Positions 1-7,202 of a stretch of 64,000 bases of DNA are shown piece by piece. Location of the stretch: assembly GCA_900116395.1 (NCBI GenBank), contig FPAN01000009.1, positions 1 through 64,000 of the forward strand. The letters run 5' to 3'. Each line of letters starts with the position of its first letter. Position 1 is the first letter of the stretch. The notes beneath the pieces were generated by a model. The model ran no database searches and had not been told where the DNA came from. It saw nothing but the letters and a program-made list of their open reading frames with translations. The translations under genes and the position numbers were made by a program. Origin of the DNA: Lachnospiraceae bacterium XBD2001. Its GTDB lineage: Bacteria > Bacillota > Clostridia > Lachnospirales > Lachnospiraceae.

Positions 1-196
<196 letters not shown>

Positions 197-357
197 AAGT
201 TGATTCTTTAGGATAAAGCTTGGCTTTTCCTTTTTACTGCTTTAGGTTGCGTTTTTTGAAAAATCGCTAAAATAAAATTCATTAGAATCTTTCAAGGTTG
301 TTTCACTGTTCAGTTATCAAGGTTTTCAAGGCTTTTCCGTCACCGGAAAGCTTATTC

Positions 358-386
358 ATAGTAGCACTTCGATGTGTCGCTGTCAA
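358..386 (-). promoter_or_regulatory. rRNA operon promoter
   Basis: On the minus strand TTGACA (386-381) is followed by a 17-nt spacer and an extended -10, TGCTACTAT (-10 hexamer 363-358). It lies about 160 nt upstream of the 16S 5' end, as expected for an rrn leader. A GC-containing hairpin (about 329-354) sits just downstream in the leader. Nothing else is visible between 197 and 357. Confidence 0.8.
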
Positions 387-439
387 CAAGATTTTTCATC
401 TTTTTTCAACTTTTTCATCGAGTAAAAACTACTACAGAG

Positions 440-529
440 CGGAGAAGGAGGGATTTGAACCCTCGCGCCGCTGTTAACGACCTGCACCCTTTCCAGGGGT
501 GTCCCTTCGGCCAGCTTGGGTACTTCTCC
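440..529 (-). tRNA. tRNA-Ser (GGA)
   Basis: A 90-nt class II tRNA. The 7-bp acceptor stem pairs GGAGAAG with CTTCTCC, the T arm is GGTTCAAATCC, there is a long variable arm, and the anticodon loop reads CTGGAAA, giving anticodon GGA. There is no encoded CCA. It is 42 nt downstream of a second tRNA-Ser and is probably co-transcribed with it. Confidence 0.95.
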
Positions 530-571
530 AAGATGCTCGAATTAACGAGTTCTATATATATGGAAACGAAA

Positions 572-657
572 CGGAGAGGGTGGGATTCGAACCCACGCGC
601 CCTTTCGGACAAACGGTTTTCAAGACCGCCTCGTTATGACCGCTTCGATACCTCTCC
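572..657 (-). tRNA. tRNA-Ser (TGA)
   Basis: A class II tRNA with acceptor stem GGAGAGG/CCTCTCC, T arm GGTTCGAATCC, an extended variable arm and anticodon loop CTTGAAA, giving anticodon TGA. With the GGA isoacceptor downstream it forms a two-gene serine tRNA unit. Confidence 0.96.
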
Positions 658-690
658 ACATTTATGTGCCTCATTTGCGGCACGAACTGT

Positions 691-720
691 ATTCTAGCAC
701 AGTGTTTCGTCATGTGTCAA
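691..720 (-). promoter_or_regulatory. promoter of the tRNA-Ser pair
   Basis: Minus-strand TTGACA (720-715), an 18-nt spacer and extended -10 TGCTAGAAT (hexamer 696-691), about 33 nt upstream of the first tRNA. It lies between the end of ispD and the tRNAs. Confidence 0.75.
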
Positions 721-748
721 TACAAGTTTTAGGATTTTTTTACCTTTT

Positions 749-1456
749 TTATAAAGTCTTAGAATCCGCCATTCTATGGGCCAAAATTGCCTCTCCGTAC
801 AGGAGATCTTCCGGGGTTGTAATCTTAATATTCTCATAGCTTCCAAGAACAACCTCCACCGGGCCGTTGCCTGCACGCTCCACGATCATAGCGTCATCTG
901 TTATATCGGTCATTTCCCGACTTCTTATTATATTATAAGAAGAAAGAAGTTTTTCGCGAAGGAATGCCTGTGGTGTTTGCACCGTCCAAAGCTTGCTTCG
1001 GTCCGGCGTTCCCTGCACAATTCCTTCCCCATTTACCTCTTTTACGGTATCCTTTAACGGCACTGCAACGACACAAGCGTGGCACTTTTCTACCTTATCC
1101 ATGGTTGCATGAATGATTTCTTCTGTTATAAATGCTCTGGCACCGTCATGTACCAACACATAGTCCCCACTCGCCTGTAGCAGACCATTGTATACAGAAT
1201 CATAACGCTCTGCTCCGCCGGCCACAATTGCAGTCACCTTCTTAAGATGATAGCGTTCTACAAACTCCCGTCTGCAGTACTCCTCATCTCCGGCAGCAAC
1301 CACCAGTACGATTTCATCTACTTTGCTTTGTTCAAATGCTCTCAAAGGATAATAAAGCAGTGGCTTGCCTGCTAGCGGCAGATACTGTTTCGGTGTATCC
1401 TGCCCCATGCGCTTACCACTGCCTCCCGCGAGAACAATCGCAGTATATTTGCTCAT
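749..1456 (-). CDS. ispD: 2-C-methyl-D-erythritol 4-phosphate cytidylyltransferase IspD
   Basis: IspD transfers CMP from CTP to methylerythritol 4-phosphate, the third step of the MEP isoprenoid pathway, in the cytosol. The 235-residue protein has the family length. It shows the nucleotide-binding signature AGGSGKRMG (residues 10-18) with a following KQ, the metal-binding DGAR (104-107) and the conserved TPQAF (161-165). It is the last gene of the eight-gene operon, 8 nt after tsaD. The function has no obvious link to t6A synthesis, so the association is probably simple operon membership. The acceptor could also be ribitol phosphate (TarI/IspD-like), but the TPQAF and DGAR context favours IspD. 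Confidence 0.9.
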   Translation of the reverse strand: MSKYTAIVLAGGSGKRMGQDTPKQYLPLAGKPLLYYPLRAFEQSKVDEIVLVVAAGDEEYCRREFVERYHLKKVTAIVAGGAERYDSVYNGLLQASGDYVLVHDGARAFITEEIIHATMDKVEKCHACVVAVPLKDTVKEVNGEGIVQGTPDRSKLWTVQTPQAFLREKLLSSYNIIRSREMTDITDDAMIVERAGNGPVEVVLGSYENIKITTPEDLLYGEAILAHRMADSKTL

Positions 1457-1464
1457 GTTCGCTC

Positions 1465-2490
1465 CTATCGCTCGCCCAACTTCAAATTCGGAACCGCATT
1501 CAAATCCCAGCCATCACGTCGGCCGTTCAAATAATCATAATATCCGGCTGCTCCGATCATCGCAGCATTATCGGTGCAAAGAATCGGTGAAGGATGATAG
1601 AACTTCACACCCTTCTTCTCACAAGCGGCCCGCATTGCCTCACGGAACGCACCGTTACTTGCTACACCGCCTGCAATCGCGAACTTATCGCAACCAAATT
1701 CATCCACCGCCATCATGGCGTGGTCAACCAACGCGTCCACCACTGCCTTCTGGAAAGATGCAGCAATGTCCGCTTCGTTTACTTCCTCGCCCTTCATCTT
1801 GGCGCCGTTAATATAGTTCAATACCGCTGACTTCAATCCGCTGAAGCTGAAATCATACGGATGATCTGCTACTTTGGCCTTCGGGAACGGAATCGCATTG
1901 GCGTCTCCCTCTAAAGCCTTCTTCTCAATCTTCGGACCGCCCGGATAACCTAATCCGATGGCACGTGCCACTTTGTCAAATGCCTCGCCTGCCGCATCAT
2001 CCACGGTGCGTCCTAAGATTTCATAATCTCCATAGTCTTTTACGCGGACTAAATGCGTATGGCCACCGGATACCACCAAGCATAAAAACGGCGGTTCCAG
2101 TTCCTTATTCTCGATATAGTTCGCACTGATATGTCCTTCAATATGATGTACGCCAATCAATGGCAGATGCTTCGCAAATGCAATCGCTTTTGCCTCTGCT
2201 ACGCCTACCAAAAGTGCACCTACCAATCCGGGACCATAGGTTACTGCAATTGCATCCATATCATCTAAGGTCTCTCCCGCCTCTTCCAATGCGGTAGCAA
2301 TAACCTGGTTGATACGCTCCGTGTGTTTCCGGGATGCAATCTCCGGCACAACACCACCATATAAAGTATGCAACGGAATCTGCGTTGAGATCGTATTACT
2401 GCGCACATCTCTGCCGTTTACTACAACAGCTGCCGCCGTCTCATCGCATGAACTCTCAATTGCCAATATTTTTATTTCTTTTTCACTCAT
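1465..2490 (-). CDS. tsaD: tRNA N6-adenosine threonylcarbamoyltransferase TsaD
   Basis: TsaD transfers the threonylcarbamoyl group from TC-AMP to A37 of ANN-decoding tRNAs, working with TsaB and TsaE, both encoded upstream in this operon. The 341 residues match the family. The N-terminal ASKHA start [14 protein letters not shown] (residues 8-21), the metal-binding HIEGH motif (116-120) and the YPGGP motif are all present, as is the C-terminal NAAMIGAAG. The start codon has an upstream purine-rich site, and a 16-nt gap separates it from the unknown gene before it. TsaC/YwlC is not in the window. Confidence 0.97.
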   Translation of the reverse strand: MSEKEIKILAIESSCDETAAAVVVNGRDVRSNTISTQIPLHTLYGGVVPEIASRKHTERINQVIATALEEAGETLDDMDAIAVTYGPGLVGALLVGVAEAKAIAFAKHLPLIGVHHIEGHISANYIENKELEPPFLCLVVSGGHTHLVRVKDYGDYEILGRTVDDAAGEAFDKVARAIGLGYPGGPKIEKKALEGDANAIPFPKAKVADHPYDFSFSGLKSAVLNYINGAKMKGEEVNEADIAASFQKAVVDALVDHAMMAVDEFGCDKFAIAGGVASNGAFREAMRAACEKKGVKFYHPSPILCTDNAAMIGAAGYYDYLNGRRDGWDLNAVPNLKLGER

Positions 2491-2506
2491 GATTCATTCC
2501 TACTGT

Positions 2507-3094
2507 TTACTTCAACAAATCTCCGTATTGATCACAGAGCTGATATCCCAAAATCTTCCACTTGCCGTCTGCATCCTTACGCAAAGCATACTTCTGGTAA
2601 GTATCGGAATAAGATGTGTTCTCTTTTACAAAATAATGGCCCACAATGTATGCCATATCATCGCCGCGCACCGTCTCGTACACAACGTCTTCGCTGTCCG
2701 CTACATCTGCGGTAACCAGCTTGCGGCCCTTATCCTTATAGTCATCTATCTCTGCCTTCACAGAGGTCATATAGATTTCCTTCGGATTATTCTCAACCAA
2801 CTCCGCATCAAATAAAGCCATTGCCTGGCTTGTGAGGCTATCCAATTCCCCTTCATCCAATTCCTCGCTGTAATACAGCATCAGAATACGGTTATACCAT
2901 TTCACCACTTCTCTTGGCGTAGATGGATAATCCTTGGAAAAATCCTTTGTAAGCACCTTATCCAACTCCGACATCTGCGTCGAGGTATCATTGGTCTTAG
3001 ACGTTGCAGGATTCTTCTGCAAGTAAATAAAATATGAAACTATTAAAACTGCCAATACGATTCCGATAATGACGTATTTTATAATATTTTTCAT
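2507..3094 (-). CDS. membrane-anchored protein of unknown function (DUF6715-like)
   Basis: The 195-residue protein has a single N-terminal membrane segment (about residues 4-24, KNIIKYVIIGIVLAVLIVSY) followed by an extracellular domain with no motif I can assign. The C-terminal region (GKWKILGYQLCDQYGDLL) looks like an NTF2-like or SnoaL-type fold ending, which is an impression only. It resembles conserved hypothetical proteins of Lachnospiraceae. Its start overlaps the end of rnz by 4 nt, so the two are translationally coupled inside the t6A operon. Function unknown. Confidence 0.75.
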   Translation of the reverse strand: MKNIIKYVIIGIVLAVLIVSYFIYLQKNPATSKTNDTSTQMSELDKVLTKDFSKDYPSTPREVVKWYNRILMLYYSEELDEGELDSLTSQAMALFDAELVENNPKEIYMTSVKAEIDDYKDKGRKLVTADVADSEDVVYETVRGDDMAYIVGHYFVKENTSYSDTYQKYALRKDADGKWKILGYQLCDQYGDLLK

Positions 3095-4005
3095 ACTTCC
3101 TCCTCAAAATCCAACTCCACTGTTTTGCCATCCTTACCAAGAACAGCGTTCCCAAATATGTCTTTGACTTCCCGCATGTAGCGACGTCCGTCAACCATAG
3201 ACGGGCTGTAATGGGTCAGCCACAATTCCGAAACATTAGCATCCCGCGCGATCTTCGCTGCCTCATAGAATGTCATATGTTTCTTCTTCTTCGCATCCGC
3301 CTCTTTCTCATGCTCGCCGTACATGCCTTCGCAAATAAAAAGATTGGACTTCTCGGCACTCTCCGCAATGTGCGCCGTCGGCCGCGTATCCGTGCAATAG
3401 GTCACTTTGATACCCTTGCGCTCTGGCCCCATCACCATATCCGGTGTAAAAACCTTACCCTCAAACTCCACCGTCTGGCCCTTCTGCAACGGATTCCACA
3501 ACCGAAGCGGAATCTCCTTGGCCTTGGCCGCCTCTGCATCAAACTTACCGGCCCGAGGAATCTCTAATGTATATGCATAGCAGGTCACGTTATGATTCAC
3601 ACGGAACGCATGAATGTGATACCCTTGCATTTCAAAGTATTCGTCCGCTTCGGTAAGCTCCCGAAAGCGAATCTCAAACGGTAATTCCGGTGCAATCACC
3701 CGCAGGGAATTCACCACTTTTTCCAGGCCCTTCGGTCCAACCATCGTCACAGGTTCCGTACGATCGGAATTCCCCATGCTCAGCAAAAAGCCCGGCAGTC
3801 CACTGATATGATCCGCATGGTAATGGGTAAATAAAATGGTATCAATTGGCTTCGGGCTCCACCCAGCTTCCTTCAGGGCAATCTGGGTTCCCTCCCCGCA
3901 GTCAATCAGCAAACTGCTTCCGTTGTATCTGGCCAACATGGAAGTCAGCCATCGTCCCGGCAACGGCATCATGCCGCCGGTTCCAAGCAAACAAATATCC
4001 AGCAT
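3091..4005 (-). CDS. rnz: ribonuclease Z
   Basis: This is a metallo-beta-lactamase-fold endonuclease that removes 3' trailers from tRNA precursors. The HxHxDH zinc motif HYHADH is at residues 61-66. Later ligands are visible in RVNHNVTCYAY, in YCTDTRP (Asp bridge) and in the C-terminal LTHYSP His. The 304 residues are typical of the short RNase Z form. Its location next to tsaB, tsaE and tsaD groups two tRNA maturation activities. A 16-nt gap follows rimI. An arylsulfatase-like activity is the usual alternative for this fold, but the architecture fits RNase Z. Confidence 0.92.
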   Translation of the reverse strand: MLDICLLGTGGMMPLPGRWLTSMLARYNGSSLLIDCGEGTQIALKEAGWSPKPIDTILFTHYHADHISGLPGFLLSMGNSDRTEPVTMVGPKGLEKVVNSLRVIAPELPFEIRFRELTEADEYFEMQGYHIHAFRVNHNVTCYAYTLEIPRAGKFDAEAAKAKEIPLRLWNPLQKGQTVEFEGKVFTPDMVMGPERKGIKVTYCTDTRPTAHIAESAEKSNLFICEGMYGEHEKEADAKKKKHMTFYEAAKIARDANVSELWLTHYSPSMVDGRRYMREVKDIFGNAVLGKDGKTVELDFEEEV

Positions 4006-4021
4006 TCAAAATCTCCCGATT

Positions 4022-4471
4022 CTATCCTATTAAACACATCATAAGGCAGGCATCTTCCGTCGGATTCGAATAAAAATTCTTCCGAACACCCACACGTAAA
4101 AATCCCATGTGCTCATACAGTGCCAGCGCAGGCGCGTTACTCTGTCGCACTTCCAAAAACACTTTGCGTACGCCTCGCTTGGCTGCATCCGCAAACACAG
4201 CCTCCATCATCCGGCGCGCAGCACCGCATCTGCGATGATTGGCATCCACCGCTACCGACGGAATCTCACCTTCATCCGCTGCATGATACAGTACCACATA
4301 GCCGAAGGTGCCCTTGGCATCCGCCGCCACATAAGCAAGGGCCTGCGGGCTATGTACTGCGTCGGCAAAATCCTTCGCCTGCCACGGCAAATCCAAGCTC
4401 TGCTCAGACACTACCGCCATAGCCACGGCATCTTCCGTTGTTGCTTCGCGTACTTCAAATGTCAGATTCAC
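4022..4471 (-). CDS. rimI: ribosomal protein S18-alanine N-acetyltransferase RimI
   Basis: A GNAT acetyltransferase of 149 residues. The acetyl-CoA-binding loop (RRCGAARRMMEAVF) and the C-terminal NAPALALYEHMGFLRVGVRKNFY block are the RimI signature. The open frame extends further upstream into tsaB, but I place the start at the GTG at 4471. An AAAGGAG site lies 5 nt before it, and it overlaps the tsaB stop by 4 nt, matching the coupling elsewhere in the operon. RimI next to tsaB and tsaE is a common bacterial arrangement. Its in vivo substrate may be broader than S18. Confidence 0.88.
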   Translation of the reverse strand: MNLTFEVREATTEDAVAMAVVSEQSLDLPWQAKDFADAVHSPQALAYVAADAKGTFGYVVLYHAADEGEIPSVAVDANHRRCGAARRMMEAVFADAAKRGVRKVFLEVRQSNAPALALYEHMGFLRVGVRKNFYSNPTEDACLMMCLIG

Positions 4472-5181
4472 TGTGACTCCTTTTGTTCTTTTTCCAACCG
4501 TTCCCGTTCTGCCTGAGATAAACGCAGATAGTCCGGTCGGAACTCTGCTGCTGAAACCGCTTTGCCTTCTTTCATATATAAAAGGCCAAGGCCTGCCACT
4601 GCAGCAGCGCTCTGTTTGTTCATATGTGCCGGTGCAAAATTGTATGGTACCGTACACAAACGTGCAATGTCTTCCTTAAATACCGGAACTCCGTCTCCTA
4701 AAAATACCACAGGAGATCCGGCGCGATTAACAATGTCGATGATTTCTTCGATGGCTACCGCGCATTGCGGATGCTCCACCACAAATTCACCTTCTTCAAA
4801 TCGATACAATCCGGTATAGGTCTGCTTCCGTCTGGCATCCATCAACGGGCAGATATTGGCGGATGCACCCCAAAGGCGATACGCCAATCCGTCTACGGTT
4901 GGTACCGGAATCACCGGCTTATCCAAAGCCAAACCTAAGCCCTTCACCGTTGCGGCTCCGATACGAAGCCCGGTAAAAGATCCCGGTCCCGCTGCAACCG
5001 CAATGGCATCCACACTCTCCAGATCAAGTTCCGTCATCCGGGTAATCTCATCCAGCATCGGCAACAATGTCTGGGAATGGGTCTTCTTATAATTCAGCGT
5101 ATACTCCGCCAAGAGATTATCATCCTCTACGACTGCTACGCTCGCTACTAATCCTGAGCTGTCTACTCCAAGAATTTTCAT
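4468..5181 (-). CDS. tsaB: t6A synthesis scaffold protein TsaB
   Basis: TsaB is a catalytically inactive paralogue of TsaD that dimerises with it in the threonylcarbamoyl transfer complex. The 237-residue protein starts MKILGVDSSG, has the ASKHA-type AAGPGSFTGLRIG segment (about residues 63-75) and lacks the HxxxH metal site of TsaD, as expected. It overlaps tsaE by 4 nt and rimI by 4 nt, which implies translational coupling. Confidence 0.95.
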   Translation of the reverse strand: MKILGVDSSGLVASVAVVEDDNLLAEYTLNYKKTHSQTLLPMLDEITRMTELDLESVDAIAVAAGPGSFTGLRIGAATVKGLGLALDKPVIPVPTVDGLAYRLWGASANICPLMDARRKQTYTGLYRFEEGEFVVEHPQCAVAIEEIIDIVNRAGSPVVFLGDGVPVFKEDIARLCTVPYNFAPAHMNKQSAAAVAGLGLLYMKEGKAVSAAEFRPDYLRLSQAERERLEKEQKESQ

Positions 5182-5609
5182 TCGTTATGCTCCTCCACGG
5201 TTATTCTGCGATAATCAAATCCCCGCTCAAGATCCTTCTCAATCACAATATCCGTTCGTTTTGTCGGTAGTGCATCTTCGATCAGGTTCGCCCATTCAAT
5301 CATGCACACGCCGTCCCCATATAAATAATCTTCAAATCCAATCTCATCCAACTCCTCAATATCTCCGATACGGTACACATCGAAATGATAAAAAGGAAGT
5401 CGTCCGGAGGTATATTCCTGCACAATGGTAAAGGTCGGGCTGTTCACATCCTCCTCTACCGCAAGGCCTGCAGCAAACCCCTTGGTAAACACCGTTTTGC
5501 CGACGCCTAGGTCTCCCGTTAGGGTAAACACTTCTCCCGGCTTCGCATTCTCACTTAATTGCTTCGCATATGCGTAAGTCTCTTCCGGCTTATTCGTTTC
5601 TATAATCAT
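5178..5609 (-). CDS. tsaE: t6A synthesis ATPase TsaE
   Basis: This small P-loop ATPase resets the TsaB-TsaD complex. The 143-residue protein carries Walker A GDLGVGKT (residues 32-39), the switch-like NSPTFTIVQEY segment and the HFDVYRI motif, all family hallmarks. Its start lies 20 nt inside the upstream ycxB-like gene and its end overlaps tsaB by 4 nt. Confidence 0.96.
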   Translation of the reverse strand: MIIETNKPEETYAYAKQLSENAKPGEVFTLTGDLGVGKTVFTKGFAAGLAVEEDVNSPTFTIVQEYTSGRLPFYHFDVYRIGDIEELDEIGFEDYLYGDGVCMIEWANLIEDALPTKRTDIVIEKDLERGFDYRRITVEEHNE

Positions 5610-6129
5610 GTAAACTCCTAAAATTCAATTGATATGACTGCAACTTCTTACGCAAGATGCCGCAAACATCCTCCACGCAGCCTTCGATGTCTCTTCGCGG
5701 AATGATGTATGCATTCACTCGGGAGCTGTAGATGTATAGCCCTTGCTTCGTAAGAACCGCCTTATATATCTGATTGTATGGTAAAAACGCATGGTTCTCG
5801 CCCTCGGCCATATCGCCTTCCACCTCTACATCAATACCTTCCTCTCCCAATGTATAGGAATAGGTAAAAGACAGCGGTGCGCCCTCTGCCGTTACCAGCT
5901 TCGCGCGGGTCTTCAGCCGAATCGGCGTATATACCAAAAACATGGTATCCAATGCATAAAAGAGAATGATATTCTCTGTTCCAAATCTCTCCCGTGCCAA
6001 GAAAGCCGCTACATATAGTAAGAGGCCAACCACCACCGACATAATTCCGGAAAACGAAGTGTAATTATGTCTCATATTAAATCGAAACCAATCGTCTGCT
6101 TGAACTTTTGCCTTGAATGTAAGTGGCAT
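5590..6129 (-). CDS. YcxB-like membrane protein
   Basis: The 179-residue protein has two hydrophobic segments (about residues 27-47 and 55-70) and a C-terminal beta-rich domain (FLPYNQIYKAVLTKQGLYIY) typical of the YcxB-like family, whose function is not established. It is the first gene of the t6A operon. A GGGAGG ribosome site precedes the ATG, and an extended -10 (TGCTATACT, hexamer 6170-6165) lies about 36 nt upstream, so this gene probably begins the transcript. Confidence 0.75.
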   Translation of the reverse strand: MPLTFKAKVQADDWFRFNMRHNYTSFSGIMSVVVGLLLYVAAFLARERFGTENIILFYALDTMFLVYTPIRLKTRAKLVTAEGAPLSFTYSYTLGEEGIDVEVEGDMAEGENHAFLPYNQIYKAVLTKQGLYIYSSRVNAYIIPRRDIEGCVEDVCGILRKKLQSYQLNFRSLHDYRNE

Positions 6130-6192
6130 GAAGTCTTCCTCCCTCGTTGCTTTCTCGATATTTTAGTATAGCATATTTCAATAGAAAATAAC

Positions 6193-6220
6193 AAAAACGA
6201 CCCGAGTTTCCCCGGGTCGC
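6193..6220 (-). terminator. intrinsic terminator after ribU
   Basis: On the minus strand a stem GCGACCCGGG/CTCGGGTCGT with a GAAA loop is followed by a short T run, 22 nt after the ribU stop. It separates ribU from the t6A operon. Confidence 0.85.
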
Positions 6221-6241
6221 ACACAAGCATCTCTTTTGTAA

Positions 6242-6895
6242 TTATTGACGGCCGTGCAAAATCGGTGACAACGGCTTATAAATCAGTAATGTGATAAGAA
6301 CGGACAACAGTCCCTTCACAAAAGAAAACGGCATATTGAAGATAACCAAGCACTCCCATAATTTAGAAACAGACGGAAGAATCGCCTGATACATTCCAAT
6401 GATCGGTTCTACAGATCCACCGAAGTATAACTGCTGATATACCGGGTAAGTTACGAACAGATTCATCGGGAAGCTGATCAGTGCCATTGCAATTGCTCCA
6501 ATCAATGCTCCGATGATTGCAGTTTTCTTAGTCTTCTTGAACTTGTACACAAGTCCTGCCGGAAGAACAAAAGCCGCACCCAATACGAAGTTGCATAATT
6601 CACCGATTCCACCGGTGGAGGAAATGGTCAAATGCAGCAGATTCTTAATTAAGCATACCAAAACACCGGATACCGGTCCCATGGCAAATGCCGCAATCAG
6701 TGCCGGAAGTTCGGACAAATCCATCTTCACGAATCCCGGGATAATGAACGGAATAGAGAAGTCAAAAAACATCAATACAAATGCCAATCCGGAGAGCATT
6801 GCAGTTACGGTCATAAACCGCACATTGCTCACGGTAGCACTTCCGTTCCATACGTTGTAGTTACTTGCTTTGTTTGTTGTGTCTGTCATGTTCAT
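6242..6895 (-). CDS. ribU: riboflavin ECF transporter S component RibU
   Basis: RibU is the substrate-binding integral membrane subunit of an energy-coupling-factor importer for riboflavin. The 217-residue protein has five or six hydrophobic helices. It carries the RibU-type segments DLSELPALIAAFAMGPVSG and KNLLHL (about residues 80-108), which form the flavin-binding region. The shared EcfA/EcfT module is not in the window. The assignment is strongly supported by the FMN riboswitch and terminator immediately upstream. The N-terminus is about 25 residues longer than the first helix needs, but the ATG at 6895 has a good GAAAGGATG site. Confidence 0.94.
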   Translation of the reverse strand: MNMTDTTNKASNYNVWNGSATVSNVRFMTVTAMLSGLAFVLMFFDFSIPFIIPGFVKMDLSELPALIAAFAMGPVSGVLVCLIKNLLHLTISSTGGIGELCNFVLGAAFVLPAGLVYKFKKTKKTAIIGALIGAIAMALISFPMNLFVTYPVYQQLYFGGSVEPIIGMYQAILPSVSKLWECLVIFNMPFSFVKGLLSVLITLLIYKPLSPILHGRQ

Positions 6896-6947
6896 ACATC
6901 CTTTCTCTGGTAGGAATCCTCAGTATATAAAAGACGTAATTCCGACA

Positions 6948-6985
6948 AAAAAGCCCTGAGCATATAAACTCAGGGCATAAAAAAC
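6948..6985 (-). terminator. riboswitch-controlled terminator (expression platform)
   Basis: On the minus strand the hairpin GCCCTGAG/CTCAGGGC followed by six T lies between the FMN aptamer and the ribU start. It is the expected OFF-state terminator when FMN is bound. Confidence 0.88.
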
Positions 6986-7008
6986 ATTACAATAAATGCA
7001 TTGTCGTA

Positions 7009-7136
7009 TCTTCTCCCATCCAGACTGTACTGTCGGTACCGGATTCACACCGGTTCAGCTGCATTGCTGCAGGTCACGGACTTATCTATAAAAGACTCAC
7101 CGTCGGTCGGGAATTTCACCCTGCCCCGAAGAATTC
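7009..7136 (-). promoter_or_regulatory. FMN riboswitch (RFN element)
   Basis: The conserved RFN core is readable on the minus strand: the 5' block CTTCGGGGCAGGGTGAAATT, GACCGACGGTGAGTC, the ACCGGTGTGAATCCGGTACC helix, and the closing GATGGGAGAAGAT. It precedes ribU and a terminator. Binding of FMN should stop transcription of the riboflavin importer. Confidence 0.97.
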
Positions 7137-7156
7137 CTATTCATTTGTTCACCCTC

Positions 7157-7185
7157 ATTATAGGGAGGGCATTTTGACTTGTCAA
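7157..7185 (-). promoter_or_regulatory. ribU promoter
   Basis: Perfect consensus on the minus strand: TTGACA (7185-7180), 17-nt spacer, TATAAT (7162-7157), placed about 20 nt before the RFN element. Confidence 0.9.
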
Positions 7186-7202
7186 TGCATTTTGCAAAAA
7201 AG